Positions 55,539-63,286 are shown, counted from the first letter of the stretch. The stretch: DNA of 64,000 nucleotides from Lelliottia jeotgali (GCA_002271215.1 CP018628.1:1-64000); one strand, 5' to 3'. Made by a program: numbers and translations. Notes: generated by a model from the sequence alone, not told the origin.

Positions 55539-55567
55539 AAGGCCATTAACGATATTAATGGCCTTTT
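55539..55567 (+). terminator. Rho-independent terminator of nlpA
   Basis: AAGGCCATTAA and TTAATGGCCTT form an 11 bp stem followed by TTTT-like end, 8 bp after the stop. Confidence 0.9.
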
Positions 55568-55585
55568 ACATGGTCTAAGCCTTAT

Positions 55586-55813
55586 TTATTGGTATTTTCG
55601 TGCGTATTCTGTTCGTACATATTTATTGATATAGCCATTCAACCCTGAACCCTGGATAGCAAGTTTTTTCATTTCCTCAACATGGTGTGGGCCAGGTTTG
55701 ATGGAATTGTATAAATACTTCCATCCTTGAGGGAACTCAACAATAATTGAGTTTGCATCAATCTCAAAAGATTGAACGCCAGAGTCACCATGACGATTTG
55801 CGTAGTGCTGCAT
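55586..55813 (-). CDS. Small KTSC-domain-like protein
   Basis: A 75-residue protein beginning MQHYANRHGDSGVQSFEIDANSIIVEFPQGWKYLYNSIKPG and ending HVEEMKKLAIQGSGLNGYINKYVRTEYARKYQ. The strand-strand-helix pattern with FPQGWKYLY and GLNGYINKYVR resembles the KTSC domain found in phage and bacterial proteins of unknown role. AAAGGAG lies upstream of the start. The gene is AT-richer than its neighbours and stands alone in an AT-rich gap of about 250 bp on its 5' side, with no other feature seen there apart from a hairpin at 56031-56057. Confidence 0.65.
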   Translation of the reverse strand: MQHYANRHGDSGVQSFEIDANSIIVEFPQGWKYLYNSIKPGPHHVEEMKKLAIQGSGLNGYINKYVRTEYARKYQ

Positions 55814-56030
55814 TTATAGTTACTCCTTTCTTAACAGGAGCGAATAAAACTAATACTAATAATCTCTAAATATTGTGATGCTGATCTTATAATTGTGGAT
55901 GTCCATTTGCAATACTTTAATATATAAATCAAATGGATTGTTTTCTTTGGGGTAATATATTCTTTTTATCAAATATTGTTTAATAAAAATGAACACTTAT
56001 ATTTAACTAATCTATTGTGGTTAGGGTGAG

Positions 56031-56057
56031 AAATCCCGCCCTTGCCAGGCGGGATTT
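56031..56057 (-). terminator. Hairpin after the symE-like gene
   Basis: AAATCCCGCC and GGCGGGATTT form a 10 bp stem with a 7-nt loop, 11 bp after the symE-like stop on the minus strand. The T-run is poor (CTCACC), so this may act mainly as an mRNA 3' stem. Confidence 0.6.
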
Positions 56058-56067
56058 CTTCCTTCGT

Positions 56068-56523
56068 TCACACAGACTCAAGCGTCACTTTCGCCGCTAC
56101 GCCCTGCAAAAGCGCCAAAACCTGCTGTTGCTCCTTTTCTGGCAAACAGGTGGTTGTTTTGGTCAGCACTTTCAATAAAGCGGATTCTTTTGGGAGCGTC
56201 GTAATCACCAGACACCCCGGCATCACCCGCACATCCAGCGGTGTGCCGGTGGTAAACCCGGCTTCTTCCATCCAGTGGCCGTTCAGGCGCAGGCTGGCGC
56301 TGCGGGTGTAGCGCCGGGTTCTCTCGGTCTTGCGATCGTAGTGGCGGGTGCTGACATAACTCACCGTCATACGCCGTACGCTTTTAGAAATTCCTTTTGT
56401 TTTCTTTTCAACCGCACGCACGCCAGATTTGCGTACCGCTTCGCGGTTTCTGGAAATATTGGCCAAAGTTTCAGAATCTGTTTTGGCAATAACTGGTTCT
56501 GGCTTAATATCGCTGTCAGCCAT
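56068..56523 (-). CDS. symE: SymE-family toxin
   Basis: SymE proteins are SOS-induced toxins with an AbrB-like fold that act on RNA or the nucleoid. The ATG at 56523 follows CAGGAG by 6 nt and gives 151 residues. The core (residues about 51-110: RMTVSYVSTRHYDRKTERT, then SASLRLNGHWMEEAGFTTGTPLDVRVMPGCLVITTLP) closely resembles E. coli SymE ([50 protein letters not shown]). The N-terminal 50 residues are an extra basic, Lys/Arg-rich extension not in E. coli SymE. A LexA box sits at its promoter and a predicted antisense RNA covers the start. Confidence 0.85.
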   Translation of the reverse strand: MADSDIKPEPVIAKTDSETLANISRNREAVRKSGVRAVEKKTKGISKSVRRMTVSYVSTRHYDRKTERTRRYTRSASLRLNGHWMEEAGFTTGTPLDVRVMPGCLVITTLPKESALLKVLTKTTTCLPEKEQQQVLALLQGVAAKVTLESV

Positions 56524-56598
56524 ATTCAACTCCTGTTTAGTTGTTTGTGGTTAGCGGTATACAGGTGGTGAGACACCTTTATGCCGCGATCTTTTTTC
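56517..56598 (+). ncRNA. symR: Predicted SymR-like antisense RNA
   Basis: On the plus strand, TTGGCA (56483-56488) and TAATAT (56505-56510) are 16 bp apart and would start transcription near 56517. A strong hairpin (56554-56567 with 56574-56587; 13 of 14 pairs including one wobble) and six T residues (56592-56597) would end it at about 56598. The RNA of about 80 nt would cover the symE start codon and ribosome binding site, the arrangement known for E. coli SymR. Predicted by eye, not mapped. Confidence 0.7.
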
Positions 56599-56609
56599 TT
56601 CCTGCCCCC

Positions 56610-56638
56610 ATTATACCGAACTGAATAAAAATACAGTG
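56610..56638 (-). promoter_or_regulatory. symE promoter with LexA (SOS) box
   Basis: CTGAATAAAAATACAG (56621-56636) fits the LexA consensus CTGT-N8-ACAG with one change. Immediately downstream on the minus strand lies a perfect -10 box TATAAT (56610-56615), and CACTGT serves as a poor -35. LexA bound here would block the promoter until DNA damage. Confidence 0.85.
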
Positions 56639-56700
56639 CCTCAATTACGGGTAAAATTAAAAAATGCGAGGCGGATTCAGGAAAATAAAAAACCATAAAC

Positions 56701-56730
56701 AAAAAAAGACGACAGTGAGGTTTGTCGTCT
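56701..56730 (-). terminator. Terminator of the eight-gene operon
   Basis: AGACGACA and TGTCGTCT form an 8 bp stem with an 8-nt loop; on the minus strand seven T residues follow. It lies 62 bp after the last gene of the operon. Confidence 0.88.
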
Positions 56731-56792
56731 AAAAGTGTGGCATATAAGGACCTTCGGGCCAGGGTCTCTCGTTTTAACTATGTTTTAAACTC

Positions 56793-57752
56793 TCAGGTAA
56801 TCGCCAGCCGCAGCCCCAAATCCTGCGGGTACGGGTCGAAGTAGTTTTGCGTCAGAAGATAGTTGTCAGGATGCTCGGCCAGATAATGCTTGAGCAGCGT
56901 GAGCGGGGCGAGGATCGGCAACTGTCCGGCGCGGTAGTTGAGGATCACTTCGCGCAGCTCCAGGCGCTGACGGGCGTTGAGCTGTTCGCGGAAATAGCCC
57001 TGGATGTGCATCAGCACGTTGGTGTGGTTTTTACGTGAGGCGGGCTGCTTCATGATCGCCATCAGCTTGTCGCGGTAGGCGACAAAAAACGCCTCCAGAT
57101 CCTGCCACTCGTGCATCGACGCCACGAACGGGCCGATTTCGCGGTACGCCGCCTGGTTATGGGCCAGCAGCTGCAGTTTGTAGCGGCTGTGATACGCCAG
57201 CAGGGCGCGGCGCGTCAGGCCTTTGGCGCGGATCGCGTTCAGCTCGTGCAGGGCAAAAATCCGCGCGATGAAGTTCTCGCGCAGGACCGGGTCGTGCAGC
57301 CGACCGTCTTCCTCCACCGGCAGCCACGGGTATTTTTCCTGCATCGCGGCAGTGAACGCCCCGCTTCCCTCCTTCTGGCCGGGATTGCCTACTTCGTCGT
57401 AAATCCTCACGCGTTCCATGCCGCAGCTCGGGGATTTGGCGCAGACGATAAAGCCGTCGTAACCGGCGATCCCCGGCAAATAGCCCGCAGCGAAATCGGC
57501 CATTTTATCGCTCACGTCTTCGTGCGGCGCGAAGGTAAAGCGCACGCGCATGTCGCCGTCGGGCGCTTTCACCAGACGCAGCGCCGGGCGCGGAACGGGC
57601 AAACCAATCGCCATTTCCGGGCAGACAGGTTTGAACGTCACCCACTGCGCCAGGGCATCCATTAAAAAGCCCATCCGTTTATGCCCGCCGTCAAACCGCA
57701 CGGCTGAGCCCGTCAGACATCCGCTAATACCGAGCGTGGGTTTGGTGTTCAT
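56793..57752 (-). CDS. DUF523-DUF1722 fusion protein (YbgA/TudS-like)
   Basis: The 319 residues join two domains. Residues 1-150 are DUF523, related to the iron-sulphur thiouracil desulfidase TudS: C12 (ISGCLTG), C44 (VCPEM), C104 and C110 (CAKSPSCG) are placed to hold a [4Fe-4S] cluster. Residues about 165-315 are DUF1722, the domain of E. coli YbgA, which neighbours the photolyase gene phr. No reaction is proved. It is the last of the eight operon genes; its ATG overlaps the DUF3833 stop by 4 bp. Confidence 0.85.
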   Translation of the reverse strand: MNTKPTLGISGCLTGSAVRFDGGHKRMGFLMDALAQWVTFKPVCPEMAIGLPVPRPALRLVKAPDGDMRVRFTFAPHEDVSDKMADFAAGYLPGIAGYDGFIVCAKSPSCGMERVRIYDEVGNPGQKEGSGAFTAAMQEKYPWLPVEEDGRLHDPVLRENFIARIFALHELNAIRAKGLTRRALLAYHSRYKLQLLAHNQAAYREIGPFVASMHEWQDLEAFFVAYRDKLMAIMKQPASRKNHTNVLMHIQGYFREQLNARQRLELREVILNYRAGQLPILAPLTLLKHYLAEHPDNYLLTQNYFDPYPQDLGLRLAIT

Positions 57753-58294
57753 GGTGTTGCCCCCTTACTGTCTTTCCGGGTGAAGAAAAGCGTGACGGTG
57801 CCGACGTTGAAACCAAACTTCGTCATCGCGGTTTTATTGAAAAGATGCGTGTCGTCCTGCAAATACATCCAGTCGTCGAAGTGCAACAGCCAGGTTTTGC
57901 CGTCGGCTTTGACGTTCATGCTGTAGCGCCAGTTGAAGGCGTTTCCCGCCGCCTGGCCGGTCGCCACGCCCTCGATATCTCCCGCACGACCTTCATAGCG
58001 ATCGGCGCTGACGCGCCGGATGTGCCACACGCGCTGCTGTTTCTCGCCATCGTCATACACAAACTGCTCGCTCAGGGTCAGGGTGTCGGCCTGCACTTCG
58101 CCGTTTAACGCCACGTGGAAGCGACGGATCTGCTTCCCGCTGCGGTCCTGCACCATGCCGAAGGCTTCGGTCTGGCCCTGAAAATAACGGAAGATATCGA
58201 GTTTTGGCGTTTTGCCCTGATACTCGCTGATATTTGTGCTGCAGCCCGCCAGCAGCATCAGCGCCGCCAGACTTACCGCCAGAAAACGTTTCAT
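57749..58294 (-). CDS. DUF3833 lipoprotein
   Basis: A 181-residue predicted lipoprotein of unknown function. The ATG at 58294 starts MKRFLAVSLAALMLLAGCSTNISEYQGKTP, a signal peptide with lipobox LAGC and C18. The rest is a lipocalin-like beta-rich domain (WHIRRVSADRYEGRAGDIEGVATGQAAGNAFNWRYSM, WLLHFDDWMYLQDD). The frame is open upstream but that is inside the preceding gene. It overlaps both neighbours by 4 bp. Confidence 0.85.
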   Translation of the reverse strand: MKRFLAVSLAALMLLAGCSTNISEYQGKTPKLDIFRYFQGQTEAFGMVQDRSGKQIRRFHVALNGEVQADTLTLSEQFVYDDGEKQQRVWHIRRVSADRYEGRAGDIEGVATGQAAGNAFNWRYSMNVKADGKTWLLHFDDWMYLQDDTHLFNKTAMTKFGFNVGTVTLFFTRKDSKGATP

Positions 58295-58776
58295 GGTTGC
58301 CTCCCGACCAGCAGGTGGAAAAAGAGGATCAGCACCAGCCATCCCATCGCCATCCAGCTCAGGACGATGAAGGCCGGGGCCTGAAAGACGATTGCATCCA
58401 GACGCTCGCCGAGAAAATAGGCCACCGGGCCACCTGCGGTACCCATCAGCACCAGCAGCCAGCGCGGCAGAGCGGTGGTGGTGGTGAGCTGGGTCCAGAC
58501 GCAGGCAAACATCAGCCACAGGGCCATCATCCACAGTGGCAAAATCCCTTCGCCGTTAAAACGCAGGAGCCCGGTTAGCGACCAGAGCGTATCCAGAGAA
58601 CTCCCCGCGACCGCCAGCAGAATGGCGTACAGTCGCTGGATTGGTTTCAACATCAGGCAGGCCAGCAGCGCCAGCGCAAGCCACACCATCACCCCGCGTT
58701 CGCGAAAGAAAACCACCATCGTCCAGTAAAAATCGAACGCGATGGCGAGGATGAAGACCTGCACGTGGCGGTTCAT
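58291..58776 (-). CDS. DUF2878 membrane protein
   Basis: A 161-residue protein starting MNRHVQVFILAIAFDFYWTMVVFFRERGVMVWLALALLACLML with about five hydrophobic helices, so an inner-membrane protein of unknown function. It regularly travels with CFA-family methyltransferase and DUF3833 genes. The ATG at 58776 overlaps the stop of the methyltransferase gene, and its own stop overlaps DUF3833, each by 4 bp. Confidence 0.85.
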   Translation of the reverse strand: MNRHVQVFILAIAFDFYWTMVVFFRERGVMVWLALALLACLMLKPIQRLYAILLAVAGSSLDTLWSLTGLLRFNGEGILPLWMMALWLMFACVWTQLTTTTALPRWLLVLMGTAGGPVAYFLGERLDAIVFQAPAFIVLSWMAMGWLVLILFFHLLVGRQP

Positions 58777-59993
58777 ACGCGCTCTGCCGTCAACTGCACC
58801 ACGCTGATGGTGCGGGCGTTGAACCCCGCTTCGCAGTACCCCAGGTAGTAGAGCCACATGCGACGGAAGCGTTCGTCGAAGCCGAGTTTTTCAATATCCT
58901 GCCAGGCGTGGAGGAAGCGCGTGCGCCAGTGCGTCAGGGTGCGCGCGTAGTCCGGGCCCATGTCGAACAGGTTGCGCACCACGAAATCCGTGTGGCGCGT
59001 CATGAGATCGCTCATCGCCGTGATGCTCGGCAAAAAGCCGCCGGGGAAGATGTAGCGCTGGATAAAATCGACGCTTTTGCTGTAGCTGCGGTAGCGCTGG
59101 TCCTGAATGGTGATCGCCTGAATCGCCATTTTGCCGCCGGGGCGCAGCCGCGCCTGGCAGGTGCGAAAGAATTCCGGCAAGAAGGTTTTGCCGACCGCTT
59201 CGATCATCTCCACCGACACCAGCTTGTCGTATTCCCCGGTTAAGTCGCGGTAATCGCAGAGCAAAACCTGAACCTTGTCCTGCAACCCGGCGCGGGCAAT
59301 TCTTTCCTGCGCCCAGCAAAACTGCTCGTAGGACAGCGTGGTGGTGGTGACCCGACAGCCATAGTGGCGGGCGGCAAATTCGGCCATCGCGCCCCAGCCG
59401 GTGCCAATTTCCAGCAGGTGATCGTCCGGCGTCAGCGCCAGCTGTTCGCAGAGCCGCGCCATTTTGGCCTGCTGCGCGGTCGTCAAATCCTGATCGGGCG
59501 AGGCAAACAGGGCGCTGGAGTAAAGCAGCTCTTCGTCGAGGAACTGGGCGTAAAAGGTGTTGCCCAGATCGTAATGGGCGGCAATATTTTCCCGCGCCTG
59601 CTGGCGGTGGTTGCGCCGCGTCCAGTGGCGTAGCCGTTCGACAGGCCTGCCCAGCAGCCGAAATCCGCTCTCCAGACGTCCCAGCGTTTTGCCGTTGAGG
59701 GCCAGAATGTGCAGTAGTGTGGTGAGCTGAGTTGTCTCCCATTCACCGTCCATCCAGGCTTCGGCGGCGGCAAGACTCCCGCCGGTCAGCAGGCGTCGGT
59801 AAAGCGTCGAGGAGAGGACGTCCACCTCGGCGTGCAGGGCCGCACTGGTATCGCCAAAATGGAACGTTTGGTTACCCTCGTGCACGGTCAGCGACCCCTG
59901 TTGCAAATCTCCCAGCAGGCGGAACAGTAGCCAACGGGCCAGACGTGCGTGGCGCGGGCATTCTGGCTCAAGTGCATAAACAGGATCGGTCAT
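58773..59993 (-). CDS. CFA-family SAM-dependent fatty-acid methyltransferase
   Basis: The 406 residues are a homologue of cyclopropane fatty acid synthase (Cfa), not the standard cfa gene. Catalytic-domain marks are IAAHYDLGNTFYAQFLDEELLYSSALF, the SAM loop LEIGTGWG (about 194-201), VEMIEAVGKTFL, IQRYIFPGGFLPS and the C-terminal YYLGYCEAGF, where the CFA active-site cysteine region lies. The family includes enzymes that add methyl groups to unsaturated fatty acids in phospholipids (UfaM type), the likely reaction here. All neighbours overlap by 4 bp. Confidence 0.85.
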   Translation of the reverse strand: MTDPVYALEPECPRHARLARWLLFRLLGDLQQGSLTVHEGNQTFHFGDTSAALHAEVDVLSSTLYRRLLTGGSLAAAEAWMDGEWETTQLTTLLHILALNGKTLGRLESGFRLLGRPVERLRHWTRRNHRQQARENIAAHYDLGNTFYAQFLDEELLYSSALFASPDQDLTTAQQAKMARLCEQLALTPDDHLLEIGTGWGAMAEFAARHYGCRVTTTTLSYEQFCWAQERIARAGLQDKVQVLLCDYRDLTGEYDKLVSVEMIEAVGKTFLPEFFRTCQARLRPGGKMAIQAITIQDQRYRSYSKSVDFIQRYIFPGGFLPSITAMSDLMTRHTDFVVRNLFDMGPDYARTLTHWRTRFLHAWQDIEKLGFDERFRRMWLYYLGYCEAGFNARTISVVQLTAERV

Positions 59994-60712
59994 GAGCGTT
60001 CACTCCTGCTGGCGGGATGGGGATGGACGGGCACGCGTTTAAGCCACAAAAGCAGCGCCTGCCAGTAAATCGCGAGGACGGTTTTGAGCGTCATCAGCGG
60101 GATGCGCCACAGCAGCGAACGCAGCGCGGAGCGGGTCAGGGGCTGACGGGCCAGCATCAGCGTGGCATCAAACACTTTGGTTTCCTGATGCGTTTCAATG
60201 TGCATGTGCAAGGTTTTTGCCGGGCAGTTGAAGCGCCAGTGGTAGACCATATCCATCGGATTAAACGGTGAAACGTGGAAGGCTTTTGCCATTGGGCGCG
60301 CTTCCTGGCCGTTCACCGCGTAGTAATGCCGCTCGTTCCACGGCGTGTTGCGCACTTCAGCGAGCACCCAGCGCAGCACGTCCTGGCGGTCGAAGCAGTA
60401 GTAAAAATTGACCGGATTAAAATGGATGCCGAAATAGCGCAGCTGGGTCAGGAGCATCACCCGCCCGTCGGGGCGTTCGCCGGTCAGCGTCTCCAGCCTG
60501 GCGAGAGCCTGCGCTTTGAGCGGCTCGCCCAGCGGATAATCGCGGTCGTAAAACGACGCTGCGGCAAAGCGGTTGCGGCGAATACCCAGCGACGGCAGGA
60601 TCGCCAGCTCGTCGAGATCGAGCCACGCCATAAACAGGCTGTAGCGGAAATGGTGTGGCCGGGGCAGCAGGCGGCGATGGCGCAGCACGCCCTGATAGAG
60701 GCAACTGTTCAT
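59990..60712 (-). CDS. DUF1365 protein
   Basis: A 240-residue protein of unknown function that occurs with CFA-type methyltransferases and FAD oxidases. It begins MNSCLYQGVLRHRRLLPRPHHFRYSLFMAWLDLDEL and has conserved RYFGIHFNPVNFYYCFD and HVSPFNPMDMVYHWRF segments. No membrane helix is clear apart from the C-terminal LMTLKTVLAIYWQALLLWL. It overlaps the FAD gene and the methyltransferase gene by 4 bp. Confidence 0.85.
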   Translation of the reverse strand: MNSCLYQGVLRHRRLLPRPHHFRYSLFMAWLDLDELAILPSLGIRRNRFAAASFYDRDYPLGEPLKAQALARLETLTGERPDGRVMLLTQLRYFGIHFNPVNFYYCFDRQDVLRWVLAEVRNTPWNERHYYAVNGQEARPMAKAFHVSPFNPMDMVYHWRFNCPAKTLHMHIETHQETKVFDATLMLARQPLTRSALRSLLWRIPLMTLKTVLAIYWQALLLWLKRVPVHPHPASRSERS

Positions 60713-61965
60713 GTTCCCGCCCTCGCGATCCCCGCCACCACGTCGAGCGCGCTGCGCACGCCATCTTCGTGAAAACCGTTGTACCAGTAAGCGCCGCAGA
60801 ACCAGCTTCGCTGCTGGCCGTTGATCTCGGCGCGACGCGACTGGGCGCGCCAGCTTTTGGGATTAAACAGCGGATGTTCATACACAAAGCGCTGCCAGAC
60901 ATCGCGCTCGTCGATGGGGGCATCCGGATTGAGGGTGACGCAGAACAGCGGCGCGCCCTCTGGCAGACTCTGCAAAATATTCATGCTGTAGGTGACGCAG
61001 GCGCTGTTTCGTTCCTGGTCGCTCAGGCGATAGTTCCAGCTTGCCCAGGCGCGCTCGCGTACCGGCAGCCAGCGGCGGTCGCTGTGCAGCACCACCTCGT
61101 TACGCTGCCAGCCGATGTCCCCGAGGATCTGCTTTTCCGCAAGGCTTGGGTTATTGAGCAGCGCCAGCGCCTGCCCGGAATGACAGGCGAAAATGACCTG
61201 ATCGAAGCTGTGAGTTCCGTCGGCTAGTTCAATGTCCACGCGGTGGGGGTGGCGGATCACCTTCTGCACCGGCGCATTCGTGCGCAGCGTCAGGCGGTTG
61301 CCTAACTGCGTGACGATTGCCCGGACATATTCGCGCGATCCGCCGGGCACCACGTACCACTGGGGACGATGGGTGATGTCCAGCAGCCCGTGATTCTCGA
61401 AAAAGCGTAAAAACAGCGCCAGCGGAAAACGGCGCATCTCCTGGAGCGAGGATGACCAGATGGCCGCGCCCATTGGCAGAATGTAGTGCCGGGCGAAGAA
61501 CGGGCTAAAACGGTGCTGATCGAGGAAGGTTTGCAACGTGTGGTTATTACTGGAGCCTTCGCTCAGCGCCTGCTTCGCCAGTGTGTTAAAACGCACGATT
61601 GATCTGAGCAGCCGCCAGAACGTGGGGCTGACCAGATTACGCCGCTGGGCAAACAGGGTAGAAAGCGTGTGGCCGTTATATTCCAGCCCGCTTGCCGGGT
61701 TGTGCACGGAAAAGCTCATCTGCGTTTTTTGCCCGCAGAGGCCTAACTCGCTGAGCAGGCCCATAAAGCGCGGATAGGTGCGGTCGTTGTAGACGATGAA
61801 CCCGGTGTCGATGGAATACTCTCCCGACGGCGTGGTGACATCGACCGTGGCGGTATGGCCGCCGACGGTAGGGGCCGCCTCGAACAGCGTCACCTGATGG
61901 TGCCCGGCCAGCCGCCAGGCGCAGGTCAGCCCGGCGATGCCGCTGCCGATGATGGCGATGTTCAT
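60709..61965 (-). CDS. FAD-dependent amine-oxidase/desaturase-like protein
   Basis: The 418 residues start with the FAD dinucleotide fold MNIAIIGSGIAGLTCAWRL (GxGxxG at 7-12), followed by TPSGEYSIDTGFIVYNDRTYP and a C-terminal FCGAYWYNGFHEDGVRSALDV FAD-binding end. This is the NAD(P)-binding/flavin-containing amine oxidoreductase family, which contains carotenoid and fatty-acid oxidases. A role in oxidising methylated fatty acids beside the methyltransferase is plausible but unproved. Overlaps both neighbours by 4 bp. Confidence 0.85.
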   Translation of the reverse strand: MNIAIIGSGIAGLTCAWRLAGHHQVTLFEAAPTVGGHTATVDVTTPSGEYSIDTGFIVYNDRTYPRFMGLLSELGLCGQKTQMSFSVHNPASGLEYNGHTLSTLFAQRRNLVSPTFWRLLRSIVRFNTLAKQALSEGSSNNHTLQTFLDQHRFSPFFARHYILPMGAAIWSSSLQEMRRFPLALFLRFFENHGLLDITHRPQWYVVPGGSREYVRAIVTQLGNRLTLRTNAPVQKVIRHPHRVDIELADGTHSFDQVIFACHSGQALALLNNPSLAEKQILGDIGWQRNEVVLHSDRRWLPVRERAWASWNYRLSDQERNSACVTYSMNILQSLPEGAPLFCVTLNPDAPIDERDVWQRFVYEHPLFNPKSWRAQSRRAEINGQQRSWFCGAYWYNGFHEDGVRSALDVVAGIARAGT

Positions 61966-62681
61966 GAGCGCACCATCCGGCGCAGCAGCGCGTTCTGCAT
62001 AAACTGAGGCAGTGACGCCAGCAGGCGCAAAACCAGACTGAATCCGCTGGGGAAGGCGATGTGCGCTCGGCCTTTCGCCACGCCTTGGCGGATGGCGGCA
62101 ACGGCCTGCTCGACGCTCACTTTCGCGGGCATCGGGAAATCATTTTTGCGCGTCAGGGGCGTGTCGACAAAGCCTGGGGAGACGACCGTCACGGCCACGC
62201 CTTTTGGCTCCCAGTCCAGACGCAAACTGTTGGCAAACCACGTCAGCGCCGCTTTGGACGCGCCGTATGCCTCCGCGCGCGGGAAGTGCAGCCAGTGCGC
62301 CATCGAGCTGACCAGCACCACGCGGCTGCCGGGAGCGAGCGTGTTCTGCAACGCAGCCAGACAATTTATCGGTCCGGCAAAATTGGCGCTCATCACCCGC
62401 GAGATCAGATCGACGTCGATCACCCCATGATCGAGATATTCGCAGGTTCCGGCGCACAACACGGCGAGATCCACGCGGCAATCGGCCAGCGCCTCGCGAC
62501 AGGCCTGCGCGTCGGTCATGTCAAACTGACGCAGAGAGATCAGCGGGCTGTACTGGCGCAGGGCCTCAAGGCGGGCAGCATCCCTGCCGCAGGCAATGAC
62601 GCGGCAGCCGTCATCCGCCCAGGACTTCGCCAGTCCCTCGCCAATCCCTGAGCTGGCGCCGGTGATGAGGACAGTCATCAT
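61962..62681 (-). CDS. Short-chain dehydrogenase/reductase
   Basis: A 239-residue SDR with the nucleotide loop TGASSGIG (residues 7-14), catalytic S125/S126, Y139 and K143 (YGASK) and conserved VSPGFVDTPLT. Substrate unknown. It has double Met at the start; the 4 bp overlap with the upstream gene fits the first. The C-terminal QFMQNALLRRMVRS is a short amphipathic tail. Confidence 0.88.
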   Translation of the reverse strand: MMTVLITGASSGIGEGLAKSWADDGCRVIACGRDAARLEALRQYSPLISLRQFDMTDAQACREALADCRVDLAVLCAGTCEYLDHGVIDVDLISRVMSANFAGPINCLAALQNTLAPGSRVVLVSSMAHWLHFPRAEAYGASKAALTWFANSLRLDWEPKGVAVTVVSPGFVDTPLTRKNDFPMPAKVSVEQAVAAIRQGVAKGRAHIAFPSGFSLVLRLLASLPQFMQNALLRRMVRS

Positions 62682-63103
62682 GGGCGCACCCTCCTTTTCA
62701 CACCGCGCACCGCCCAGCCGAGGACGGGCAGGTGTTCGTAAATCATCTCTCCGGCATCGTAATAATCCCGCTGACGTTTCACCGTGCCGTCCTGAATTTC
62801 CACCACGGAACAGCCTGGCAGCGCCAGCGTCTCGCCATCCGTCAAACGCGGATGCGACCAGTGCATGGTCCAGGTGAGGGCGAAACGGTCGCCGTCGATG
62901 AACGGCTTATCGATCGAGAAATGACATTTGTCGACGTTGGCCAGCAGATGGGTGAAGTAGCGCTGGATCGCGAACAACCCCTGATGCTCACCGAAGGGAT
63001 CAATCAGCACCGCTTCAGGGTGATAGAGCGCAGGCAGCGCCGATGGCGGCTGGTTTTCCAGCCCGGCGTAGTAACTCATAAACCGATCGATGACGGCGCT
63101 CAT
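62678..63103 (-). CDS. SnoaL/NTF2-like protein
   Basis: A 141-residue alpha+beta-cone protein of the NTF2-like superfamily, function unknown. It begins MSAVIDRFMSYYAGLENQPPSALPALYHPEAVLIDPFGEHQGLFAIQRYF and is the first gene of the eight-gene operon. AAGGGTGA lies 6 nt upstream of the ATG. The operator-like inverted repeat at 63150 lies just upstream. Confidence 0.85.
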   Translation of the reverse strand: MSAVIDRFMSYYAGLENQPPSALPALYHPEAVLIDPFGEHQGLFAIQRYFTHLLANVDKCHFSIDKPFIDGDRFALTWTMHWSHPRLTDGETLALPGCSVVEIQDGTVKRQRDYYDAGEMIYEHLPVLGWAVRGVKRRVRP

Positions 63104-63149
63104 TGATTCACCCTTACAGTGGACGATCCTGATGTAAAACCCATAACTA

Positions 63150-63183
63150 AAACTTGCACAAACGTGCGCATTTGTCCAAGTTT
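63150..63183. promoter_or_regulatory. Near-perfect inverted repeat fitting a LitR/PplR-type MerR operator
   Basis: AAACTTGCACAAA (63150-63162) and TTTGTCCAAGTTT (63171-63183) are complementary at 12 of 13 positions across 8 nt. It contains TGCACA-N12-TGTCCA, close to the TGTACA-N12-TGTACA pattern bound by LitR/PplR/MlrA-type MerR regulators. It sits 47-80 bp upstream of the operon's first ATG; on the minus strand TTGGAC (63174-63179) can serve as a -35 box. No such regulator gene is in the window. Confidence 0.7.
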
Positions 63184-63286
63184 GATTCGAGTTTTTTTTT
63201 ATTTATGATTTATTTCAGATGGATAGATTGAGTGTTTTTGTGCGGAAAAATGCGCTCCCGATAGCGGGGCGGGAGCGCAAGACGGG

